A DNA stretch of 64,000 bases from CAWDYA01 sp963806495 (GTDB lineage: Bacteria; Acidobacteriota; Polarisedimenticolia; JACPZX01; DASXTC01). The position numbers and the translations under genes are program-made. Position 1 is the first letter of the stretch. Each line of letters begins with the position of its first letter. Of the stretch, positions 33,540 through 40,949 are shown one piece after another. The stretch is taken from the NCBI GenBank assembly GCA_963806495.1, contig CAWDYA010000008.1, positions 186,001 to 250,000 on the forward strand. Direction: 5' to 3'. The notes beneath the pieces are model-generated. The model saw only the letters and a list, made by a program, of their open reading frames with translations. It searched no databases and had not been told where the DNA came from.

Positions 33540-35426
33540 TCAGGAGATCCCGTTGGCGTCGGCCCATACGGCAAGGGTCAGCAGCGACCAGTAGGTCGCC
33601 TCCCTGCCCCTGCGGAAGGTCTCGACCGGAAGATCCGTCCAGGCGTCGAGGCCCGGGAGATGCCGGCGCAGCAGCGGCGACTCGACCACCCGCTCGCGCA
33701 CCGTGTTGCCCGGAGCGGCGAGCAGCGCGCGGATGTTGCCGAACCGGAACCCGCGCTTGCGGCGCTTCAGTACGTCCTCCGGCACACGCTTTTTCGCCCA
33801 CCAGCGCAGGATCCGCTTCGTGTTGGCCAGCCCGGGCCACGGGCTGACCCGCATTGCAGGCGGCAGATGGAACACCAGATCGGCCAGGTCGCGATCCAGG
33901 TAGGGAAGACGCAGCTCGGCCGACGATGCCATCGAGACCGAGTCGGCGAGCGAGAGGAGGTTCTCGGACAGGAAGGTCCTCAGCATCACCTCCTGGATCC
34001 GGTCGAGATCGGTGCCCGAGGGGTGGCATTCCCGGTAGAGTCGATCCACCACTCCGAGATAGGCGCCGGGGACAGCCGAAGGGGCGAACAGCGCAGCCAG
34101 GTCCTCGTACGGCAGCGGCCGCTGGACCAGGTACCGTGCCCTGGCCGGGACGTCGCCGGGCGGGGCGTGGATGATGGCTGCCCGGCGTGCGGCGATGTGC
34201 TCCATGCCGTTCGTGTAGCCGGCGACCATCCGATCCAGCGACCGGACCGGCAGACGGCACAGCCGGCGCATCGCGGCGAGGCGGAACCGCTCCTGGCTGA
34301 GCCGGTAGCCGCCGAGCAGCTCGTCGCCGCCGTGGCCGCACAGGAACACCGTCGCCTGCGGGCGCGCGTCCCGGATCAGCAGATACGTCGCCATGACCGC
34401 ACCGTCGCCCACGGGCTCGGTCATGCTGCCGAAGGCCGGCACCAGACTTCGCGACAGCTCAGCGTAGGTCGCCTCGACGCGGCGCCGGGATTTTTCGGCC
34501 TTGGACTCCGCGGGGCCGCCGTTGCCATCCTCCGTTCGCTCCGTGCGGGCGCGGTAGGTGTAGGTCGAGACATCCGCTCCGGCCTCGAGCAGCGCCGCAT
34601 GGATGCCGTTGCTGTCGATGCCGTCGCTGAGCAGCAGCCCGACCGGGACGTCGCTCACGAGACAGCGTCGCGACGCCTGCGCCAGCTTCCCGCCGAACGC
34701 CTCCACCGCCTCGCGCCTCCCGCGGGCGGTGTCCGGGTAGGCGGGTTTCCTGAACCGGGGAGCGAACCAGCGACGGTCCTCACGCACCGAACGCGAGTGC
34801 GTCATGATGTGGCCGGGCTCCACCTTGCGCACGTCGCGCAGGATCGACCGGGGGCTGACCACGTACCGCAGGGTGAGGTACTCCGACATCTGTTCCGGGT
34901 CGATCTCCTTCGAGATCCAGGGAGCCTGCAGAAGGCTCGGGATGGTCGAGGCGAAGGTCAGGGCGTTGGGATCGACGTGATAGTAGAGCGGCTTCTCACC
35001 GAAACGGTCCCGGGCGAGCCACAATGTCTCGGACTCGCGGTCGTACATGGCGATCGCCCACTGTCCTACGAGGCGATCGAGCGTATCCGGCCCCCAACGC
35101 TCCCACGCATGGAGCAGGACCTCCGTGTCCGACTCGCTGCGCAGGGAGCCGGGATCGAGCGACATCTCGGCCGCCAGCTCTCGGAAGTTGTAGATCTCGC
35201 CATTGAAGGTGACGACCAGCCGCCCGCTTCCCGACACCATCGGCTGCGCCGCCTTGTCGGTGAGATCCAGGATCGCGAGACGGCGGTGCCCCAGGGTGAC
35301 GGGGCCTTCGGCGAACAGACCCTCCCCGTCGGGCCCGCGCTGCTCCATGCACCGCAGCATCCCGCGAACGAGGTCGGTGTGATCGTCACGCCCGACGGCC
35401 CGGTACACGCCGGCGATCCCGCACAT
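33540..35426 (-). CDS. asnB: Asparagine synthetase (glutamine-hydrolysing), AsnB-type
   Basis: 628 residues from ATG 35426, which exposes the nucleophile Cys2 (MCGIAGVYRA); GAGGGGGG lies upstream. Glutaminase domain 1-190: RGPDGEG, LGHRRLAILDL, VVTFNGEIYNFREL, ARDRFGEKPLYY. Synthetase domain: the PP-loop reads LLLSDGIDSNG (about residue 267) where SGGxDS is usual. The pattern CGHGGDELLGGY and SSAELRLPYLDRDLADL are normal. It amidates an acid using glutamine and ATP. Placed between FecR and the TonB receptor rather than with amino-acid genes, it could act on a natural product or surface polymer, but no partner biosynthetic enzyme is visible. Confidence 0.9.
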   Translation of the reverse strand: MCGIAGVYRAVGRDDHTDLVRGMLRCMEQRGPDGEGLFAEGPVTLGHRRLAILDLTDKAAQPMVSGSGRLVVTFNGEIYNFRELAAEMSLDPGSLRSESDTEVLLHAWERWGPDTLDRLVGQWAIAMYDRESETLWLARDRFGEKPLYYHVDPNALTFASTIPSLLQAPWISKEIDPEQMSEYLTLRYVVSPRSILRDVRKVEPGHIMTHSRSVREDRRWFAPRFRKPAYPDTARGRREAVEAFGGKLAQASRRCLVSDVPVGLLLSDGIDSNGIHAALLEAGADVSTYTYRARTERTEDGNGGPAESKAEKSRRRVEATYAELSRSLVPAFGSMTEPVGDGAVMATYLLIRDARPQATVFLCGHGGDELLGGYRLSQERFRLAAMRRLCRLPVRSLDRMVAGYTNGMEHIAARRAAIIHAPPGDVPARARYLVQRPLPYEDLAALFAPSAVPGAYLGVVDRLYRECHPSGTDLDRIQEVMLRTFLSENLLSLADSVSMASSAELRLPYLDRDLADLVFHLPPAMRVSPWPGLANTKRILRWWAKKRVPEDVLKRRKRGFRFGNIRALLAAPGNTVRERVVESPLLRRHLPGLDAWTDLPVETFRRGREATYWSLLTLAVWADANGIS

Positions 35427-35551
35427 GCGGCCCCCCCCCTCTTTCACCCCCCACGAGATATGGCGGCCCGATTATAGACGATGGCCGGCGCCCGATTCTC
35501 CGGACGCCGGCCCGTGCGGCACGGACAACGACCCGCGCCGCTTCCGGGGAC

Positions 35552-36499
35552 TCAGTGGCTGACGCTGATGAGCTCCGTCCGGTCCCCGGTTTCCAGATCG
35601 ATCTCGAGGATAGTTCCGATGCCTGCAGCGTAATACTTGTGCTCGTCGACATCCGGCTCGAGCGGCGTGAAATCCCTCGTGACGAGCAGGCCGGTGAACG
35701 AGCCGTAGGGCACCGTCTCGGTGCCGTCGAGAGCCAGCACCTCGCCCATGTCCTCCGCTTCCTCGAGCTGGAACTCCTGCCGGTAGATGTCGCCGGCCTG
35801 CGGATTCGCCTGCATGGCTATTCCGGGCCTCCCCCCATCCACGCCGCCGATCCAGGAGCCATCGATCCCCACGACGAGCCCATCCTCGAGCTGCCTGGAG
35901 TTCTCACCGAAGTACCAGACGTTCCCGGCGAGATCCTGCGCGTACCAGTCGAGCGTGTCCTCCGTCACCTCTCCATCGAGAGAGACGACATCGTGGACTT
36001 CCACGCAGGTGACGCCTCCGATCACGCGGGTGTCGTGGGTGACCTCCATGACATCCGTCTCGAGGCCGTCGGCCGTATGGGTCTCATAGGTGTACGTGGT
36101 CCCGGGCGCCAGCGGAAAGTACGGATTGTCGATCACGGTGGTGAAGTTGTTCGGGTCGATGACGGGGTCGTACGGATCCCCGCCGAGCGCATCGCACACC
36201 TCCAGACGTGCGTCATACTGGTCGGCGCACTCTCCCTGCTCGTCGTGCAGGGTCGAGCGGGCCTCGGACATGCAATCGTGCGCCACGGCCGCGTCGGCGT
36301 CGTTGAGGCACTTGCCGGTGTTGAGCCAGTACTCGTCGCTGGCGCCCAGCAGACACGAGTTCCGGGCCGCGCGGGCCGTCGCCTCGCAGCTGCTGCCTTT
36401 GAATCCCGCGAAGACGGGCGAAGGGTGGAGTATGAGAAGAGCCAGACCGCACAGAACCGCGAAACCCACCGGGCTGTGAGCATGCAAGAACGCTCTCAT
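35552..36499 (-). CDS. Secreted Cys-rich protein of unknown function
   Basis: 315 residues; AGGAGA lies five bases before the ATG. Signal peptide 1-31 (VGFAVLCGLALLILHPSPVF-AG). Residues 33-105 contain six or so spaced cysteines in helices (SSCEATARAARNSCLLG, GKCLNDADAAVAHDC, GECADQYDARLEVC). The rest is a beta-domain opening DPNNFTTVIDNPYFPLAPGT with a YTYETHTADG segment, seen in secreted proteins of several phyla. No enzyme residues are evident. It lies 15 bases downstream of the FecR-like gene, probably co-expressed with it. Confidence 0.75.
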   Translation of the reverse strand: MRAFLHAHSPVGFAVLCGLALLILHPSPVFAGFKGSSCEATARAARNSCLLGASDEYWLNTGKCLNDADAAVAHDCMSEARSTLHDEQGECADQYDARLEVCDALGGDPYDPVIDPNNFTTVIDNPYFPLAPGTTYTYETHTADGLETDVMEVTHDTRVIGGVTCVEVHDVVSLDGEVTEDTLDWYAQDLAGNVWYFGENSRQLEDGLVVGIDGSWIGGVDGGRPGIAMQANPQAGDIYRQEFQLEEAEDMGEVLALDGTETVPYGSFTGLLVTRDFTPLEPDVDEHKYYAAGIGTILEIDLETGDRTELISVSH

Positions 36500-36514
36500 G
36501 TTCTCTCCTGCTGA

Positions 36515-37541
36515 TCAGTTTTCGTTGCCGTTTCCGTCCCGCCCGCCTGGGCTGATGACCAGGTTGTCGCCCACGATCCGGTACTCGAGCCCGCAGGTCG
36601 GCAGCACCACGTCCGGCGCCTGGTCGGGCCGCACGCCGGCGACCGAGCCATGAAGGACGATCCGCCCGGCGTCGCGCCGGATGGCGTCATCCGTGTAGGA
36701 GACGGTCAGGCCGGTCTCCCCCGAGACCCAGCCGAGAAACCTGTCGAGGGTGCTCCCCTCGAGATCGAAACCGGGCGCCGCATCGAGGATCCAGCTCCAC
36801 GCGTCACCGTAGGGGGCCACCGTGCCCCATGTCAGCCCGCCGCCGCCGTCGACGGCCAGCTCGGCGCCGGAGCGAACCTCGTGGGATTGTCCAGCGCGAT
36901 CGAGCTGCACGACGCCCTCCCGGACCCTCACCCGCAGCCCGTCATCCTCGAGGCTGACCTCGAACTGCGTGCCCACGTCCCGCAGGACACCGAATCCGGT
37001 GCGTATCTCGAGCCGACGCGATGGATTGCCGGCCGGCCCCGAGTCGACATACACACGCCCCGCCTCGAGCCGGACCGTCGCGCCATCGCGGATGACGACG
37101 CGTGTACCCACGTCCAGCCTGACCGACACTCCGTCCGCGAGACGCAGCGCGGCCCGCCCGCTCCCGGACGTGGACAGCGTGGTCCCGGCCGGAACCGCGC
37201 CCCCCGCATGCACCGCCGCGCCGTCGCCGCTGCGCAGGGGGCCAACGCTGACGACGACGGTCGCGGCGGGTCCTGAAGGGCCGACCGGCGGATTCGACGC
37301 GCATCATCCGGGATCCCACCATCACGATTGCGGCCACGGCCGCGGCCGCGGCCAGCGAGCCGGACACCCAGAGGAGCCGGCCGCGCCGCCGCTTGCGACC
37401 GTTCTTCTGGCGCCACCTCGCGTGCACCGCGCGCCGCACGCGATTCCTCACGTCGGCAGGCGCCTCGGGACGAGGGCCGGCGAGACGCAGCAGGCGCGCA
37501 ACCAATTCGGATTCTTCGGGACCGTAATCTGGCTCTGTCAT
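36515..37541 (-). CDS. FecR-family anti-sigma/sigma-regulator, one frame break
   Basis: Two minus frames join near 37280. The N-terminal part (EPDYGPEESELVARLLRLAG) is cytoplasmic, followed by one membrane span (LLWVSGSLAAAAAVAAIVMV). After the break comes the FecR domain: LSTSGSGRAALRLADGVSVR, LEIRTGFGVLRDVGTQFEVS, VREGVVQLDRAG, and a C-terminal STN-like region (FDLEGSTLDRFLGWVSGETG, GLEYRIVGDNLVISPGG). This is the periplasmic partner of an STN-bearing receptor; it controls the adjacent ECF sigma factor, whose stop is 31 bases upstream. The break needs one base change in a GC run. Confidence 0.85.
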
Positions 37542-37572
37542 GGCGATGCTGTGCTCCCCAATCCTCCGTCCG

Positions 37573-38178
37573 TCAACTTGTTCCCCATTTCTGCCCCGTC
37601 AGTGTCGAGAACCCCTCGCGGAACGCGGCTCGCGCCCTGACGAGCAGAGACTCTGCCGCCTTGAGTCCGAGTTGCAGCCGGTCCGCTATCTCCTTGACCG
37701 GGAGATCCTGCAGGTACTTCCACTCCAGGACGCTGGCGTACCTCGCCGGGAGGTTGTCGAGCGTGACCTGAACGAGGCGCGCGATCTCCTGCCGCTGCAG
37801 CTCCTCGGCCGGGCCCGCCTCCAGCGCCGCGGCGAGCGAATCGAGGGCAGCCCGCACTTCCTCGGCGTCCTCGGGCAGGTCCAGGCTCCGGTGCGTCATC
37901 TCGCGGCGGCCGAAGTACCGTCCGATCTCGTGGCGGCAGATGGTGCAGAGCCAGGTGAACAGCGCCGCTTCGCCCCGGTAGGTCTCGAGGCGGTCCACTG
38001 CCCGGCACAGGGTCTCCTGGGTCACCTCCTCCGCGACGTCCTCACGCCCGCCCGCTCGTGTCAGGGCGAAGCGATAGACGCGCGGGAAGTACCCATCGAA
38101 GAATTCCTCGAACGCCCGCTCGTGACCTGAGAGCATCCGTTCGACGAGCTCGCGTTCGCTTCCCGGCGGGTCGGACAT
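37573..38178 (-). CDS. ECF RNA polymerase sigma factor (FecI/RpoE-like)
   Basis: 201 residues from ATG 38178 (GAGGAGG directly upstream). Region 2: AFEEFFDGYFPRVYRFALTR, EDVAEEVTQETLCRAV, and the ALFTWLCTICRHEIGRYFG promoter-melting segment. Region 4: LPARYASVLEWKYLQDLPVK, EIADRLQLGLKAAESLLVRA. It directs RNA polymerase to genes of the surface-signalling locus and is likely held by the FecR-like protein encoded next. A longer in-frame start at 38232 is possible but lacks the ribosome binding site. Confidence 0.92.
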   Translation of the reverse strand: MSDPPGSERELVERMLSGHERAFEEFFDGYFPRVYRFALTRAGGREDVAEEVTQETLCRAVDRLETYRGEAALFTWLCTICRHEIGRYFGRREMTHRSLDLPEDAEEVRAALDSLAAALEAGPAEELQRQEIARLVQVTLDNLPARYASVLEWKYLQDLPVKEIADRLQLGLKAAESLLVRARAAFREGFSTLTGQKWGTS

Positions 38179-38534
38179 GGCCTCCTCGTCCCCTCCCTGT
38201 ACACGTGAGAGGGGGTGCGGCGCCCGGATCATTCGGGGGCAGAGCCCGCGAATCAGGCTTCAGGAGGATAGGCCTTGGCGATACGGAGAACCAATGAGGA
38301 AAGGACGGCGCCCCGGACGGGTGATGACCGCCGCCGCCGGGGCCTTCACCGCCACGAAACGACGCCGGACCTGGGCAGGGGCCGGAGCCGCGCGGGGGCC
38401 GCCGACGGCGGCGAGGACGCAAGAGCACCCGGGACGCCATCCCGATCGGACAGCGGCCCTGAAGTGATATCCGGGAGACTGCCGCGTCCGATCATGTAGT
38501 GGCCCGACTCTAACCGCCTCATCGAGCGCGGGTC
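38179..38534. other. Intergenic region between the Crp/Fnr gene and ECF gene
   Basis: About 355 bases without a supportable gene. Apart from the Crp-type site at 38535-38550 I see no terminator, promoter or repeat I would defend. Confidence 0.4.
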
Positions 38535-38550
38535 TGTGATCTACCTCACG
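38535..38550. promoter_or_regulatory. Crp-type operator, site 2
   Basis: TGTGA-TCTACC-TCACG, the Crp-type TGTGA-N6-TCACA pattern with one mismatch. It lies 35 bases past the stop of the Crp/Fnr-family gene and 357 bases upstream of the ECF sigma factor start. Half-sites are identical to those of site 1. Confidence 0.55.
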
Positions 38551-38584
38551 CCGGCGAAAAAATCCCGGGGCGCCCCGGCCAGGA

Positions 38585-39265
38585 TCACTCCTGGTCGCCG
38601 GCTATCGCTTCCAGCACCGAGGGGCTGCTCAGTGTGATCCGACCGCGTGCGAGCGCCACGCCACCTCTACGCTCGAAGTCCTCCAGCAGCCGGCTCACCA
38701 CCTCCCGCGCGCAGCCGAGCTCCGCCGCGATCTTCTCGTGCGTGATGTCGATCGAGCGATCGTCGGCGCCCTTCGCGCCTGAACCCGCCAGCAGAAAAGC
38801 CGCGAGCCGGCGATCGATCTTCTGGAACGCCACCTGCTCGACCAGGGTCATCATCTCCATGAGCCGGCTGGCCAGATGGTGGAAGACATACTCACGCAGC
38901 GGCTCGTGTTCGCGGATCCATCGACGGAAGACGTCGGGGGGGACGAGCAGCGCCTCCACATCGGTATGCGCCACGGCGGTTGCGGGCGAAGGCACATTCA
39001 TGATGGTGCAGAGCGTGTCGATCAGGCAGGTCTCTCCCTCCCCGACCTGGTACAGGGTGATCTGACGGCCCGTGCTGGCCACCTTGTACACCCGGATCCG
39101 CCCCTGGCAGACCATCGCGAACCCGGCAAACCGATCCCCCTCGAGGCAGAAGTGCTGCCCGGCCTCGAGCCGGACCGGCGCCGCCTGGGCAGCCATCTCG
39201 GCTCGAAACCCCGGCGAGGCGTCCCTGTAGAAGGGGAAGTCCTCGAGCACCTTCTTCGCGCCCAT
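38585..39265 (-). CDS. Crp/Fnr-family transcriptional regulator
   Basis: 226 residues from ATG 39265 (GAGGAGGA six bases upstream). An N-terminal cyclic-nucleotide-type beta-roll (AGQHFCLEGDRFAGFAMVCQ, GRIRVYK, GEGETCLIDTL), a long dimerisation helix (EYVFHHLASRLMEMMTLVEQ), and a winged helix with HEKIAAELGCAREVVSRLLE. In the recognition helix R-E-x-x-x-R (AREVVSR) matches the residues with which E. coli CRP reads TGTGA. Cysteines are not in the Fnr iron-sulfur arrangement. Two TGTGA-N6-TCACG sites flank the gene, one 75 bases upstream, so autoregulation is likely. Ligand unknown. Confidence 0.9.
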   Translation of the reverse strand: MGAKKVLEDFPFYRDASPGFRAEMAAQAAPVRLEAGQHFCLEGDRFAGFAMVCQGRIRVYKVASTGRQITLYQVGEGETCLIDTLCTIMNVPSPATAVAHTDVEALLVPPDVFRRWIREHEPLREYVFHHLASRLMEMMTLVEQVAFQKIDRRLAAFLLAGSGAKGADDRSIDITHEKIAAELGCAREVVSRLLEDFERRGGVALARGRITLSSPSVLEAIAGDQE

Positions 39266-39339
39266 CGGCGTCCTCCTCGGCCGGGAGCTGCCGGACACCC
39301 GGTCAAATCCGGATCGTCCCGCTGTCATGCGGCCCCGTC

Positions 39340-39355
39340 TGTGACCCTGGTCACG
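39340..39355. promoter_or_regulatory. Crp-type operator, site 1
   Basis: TGTGA-CCCTGG-TCACG, containing the perfect palindrome GTGACC-CT-GGTCAC. It overlaps the stop codon of the upstream sigma factor gene and lies about 75 bases before the Crp/Fnr ATG. Confidence 0.65.
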
Positions 39356-40184
39356 GTGCGCCCACGCGGCCGCGCCGCATGCTGCGTGCGGCCGCCTGCA
39401 GCTTGCCGATCGCGCCCGTCTGGATCTGTCTGACCCGCTCGCGCGACAGCCCGAGATCGGCGCCCACTTCCCCCAGCGTTCGCTGCGGGTCCCCTCTCAG
39501 ACCGAACCGCCGGATGAGCACCTCCTGCTCGCGCGGGTCGAGGTGAGCCCAGAGCCGCAGCACCAGCCGAAGGTGCTCCCGCCGCGAGGCCTCCCGCTCG
39601 GGGTCCGCCCCGCGCGGATCCACCAGCGACTCCACCGCCGAGGGCGAGCCCTCACCCGCGGACGGCTGATCCAGCGATATCGTCCTGCGCCGCGCGGAGG
39701 GGGGAGGCGCCGCGCTTCCCCCGGCGGCCGCCTTCTTGAACTGATACGAGGGAATCCGCACTGTGGAGGCGTGATGGGCGATGGCGGTGAGGATCGACTT
39801 TCTCACCCACCAGGCGGCGTAGGTGATGAACCGGATCCCTCGCCGCGGATCGAATCGAAGGGCCGCCTCCATGAGCCCCATGTTCCCCTCGCTGATCAGG
39901 TCATCCATCTGCAGGCCCCTGTTGCGGTACTCGAACGCGATCTGCGCCACGAACCTCAGGTTGGACAGAACGAGACGTTGCGCCGCCTCGTTCATGCTGC
40001 CCGCGATCATCCCGCCGATCGCCGCCTCTTCCTCCCTCCCGAGGACCGGCAGGGTCCGCAGCTCCCGCAGATACCGTTCGAGCGCGGTCGCGCCCCGCGC
40101 CGTCCGCTGCCGGCTCGCACTCATGGCGTCATGACCCACGGCGCCGGGGTCCATTCCGCTTGATACTGCACCATGCACGCTCAT
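39351..40184 (-). CDS. RNA polymerase sigma-70 family factor (RpoD/RpoS-like)
   Basis: 277 residues. Region 1.2/2 is complete: ERYLRELRTLPVLGREEEAA, LVLSNLRFVAQIAFEYRNRG, DLISEGNMGLMEAALRFDPR, RGIRFITYAAWWVRKSILTA. Region 3 is reduced to a Gly/Ala/Pro-rich linker after RIPSYQFKK. Region 4 is normal (DPREQEVLIRRFGLRGDPQR, TLGEVGADLGLSRERVRQIQ). This is a non-essential group 2/3 type factor rather than RpoD, which is over 400 residues. Candidate starts at 40184 (used) and ATG further in (MSASRQRT, 40124) both lack an ideal ribosome binding site. The Crp/Fnr gene follows. Confidence 0.88.
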   Translation of the reverse strand: MSVHGAVSSGMDPGAVGHDAMSASRQRTARGATALERYLRELRTLPVLGREEEAAIGGMIAGSMNEAAQRLVLSNLRFVAQIAFEYRNRGLQMDDLISEGNMGLMEAALRFDPRRGIRFITYAAWWVRKSILTAIAHHASTVRIPSYQFKKAAAGGSAAPPPSARRRTISLDQPSAGEGSPSAVESLVDPRGADPEREASRREHLRLVLRLWAHLDPREQEVLIRRFGLRGDPQRTLGEVGADLGLSRERVRQIQTGAIGKLQAAARSMRRGRVGAP

Positions 40185-40319
40185 CCCTTCCCGGGCTAAG
40201 ATGGAATCAGCCCGATTTCGTTACGCCCCGGAGCGTACCCGCGCGCGCGCCGCGGCGCGATACGTCCGATGCCGGATGCGGGCGCGATGCCGCCGAGCGG
40301 GCGGTTTCACGAGGTGGGT

Positions 40320-40919
40320 ATGACGGATGAGGGATCGGATCGGAAACACAAGGCGACCGGGGCGGCACTTTTCGCCATTGTCCTCATGCTGATCGGCTGG
40401 GACCTGATCACCGATTACGGCCAGAACGTGAGCTGGCTCCACCTGTCTGTGGAGGTGGTCACGCTGCTGACGGCAGCGCTCGGTACCGCCGTGCTGTGGA
40501 GCCAGTACGTGGCGGCCAGGGAGGAGGCGCGCGTACTGTCCCGTGATCTCGAGGTCGCGCGCGCCGAGGGCCGGAGATGGAGGCTCGAGAGCCGGGAGCT
40601 GCTGGAAGGACTCGGTGCAGCGATCGAGCGGCAGTTCCATCGCTGGGAGCTGTCCCCGGCCGAGGCGGAGATCGGCACGCTGCTACTGAAAGGGTTGAGC
40701 CACAAGGAGATCGCCGGGATCCGCCGGACAAGCGAGCGCACGGTGCGCCAGCAGGCGCAGTCGCTCTACCTCAAGGCCGGCCTCGCGGGCCGATCCGAGC
40801 TGTCCGCCTTCTTCCTGGAGGACCTGCTGCTGCCGCTGGAGCCGCAGCGGCCGGAGGCGGGAGGCGGAGGCAGGCCGGGGCGGAACGGCGTCGCGGCACG
40901 AAGCACCGCGGGGCGCTGA
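40320..40919 (+). CDS. Membrane-tethered LuxR-type transcriptional regulator
   Basis: 199 residues from ATG 40320. Two membrane spans (ATGAALFAIVLMLIGWDLIT at about 13-31; VEVVTLLTAALGTAVLWSQY at about 44-63) precede a charged coiled coil (REEARVLSRDLEVARAEGRR). A C-terminal LuxR helix-turn-helix follows: LSPAEAEIGTLLLKGLSHKE, IAGIRRTSERTVRQQAQSLY. The DNA-binding part would face the cytoplasm, so it is a one-component membrane-bound regulator. It is divergent from the sigma factor gene across 135 bases, and may regulate that gene. Confidence 0.85.
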   Translation: MTDEGSDRKHKATGAALFAIVLMLIGWDLITDYGQNVSWLHLSVEVVTLLTAALGTAVLWSQYVAAREEARVLSRDLEVARAEGRRWRLESRELLEGLGAAIERQFHRWELSPAEAEIGTLLLKGLSHKEIAGIRRTSERTVRQQAQSLYLKAGLAGRSELSAFFLEDLLLPLEPQRPEAGGGGRPGRNGVAARSTAGR

Positions 40920-40949
40920 CGCCGTCCCGCCCTCAGACACCTTATCCGA

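Noticed and set aside
35484..35511. GCCGGCG/CGCCGGC hairpin as a terminator
   Set aside because: No T-run follows in either direction and the loop is long; in GC-rich DNA such repeats are common.
29539..38178. A lasso-peptide biosynthetic cluster
   Set aside because: FecI/FecR, receptor and AsnB fit, but AsnB is a full synthetase and no precursor, leader-peptidase or isopeptidase gene is present.
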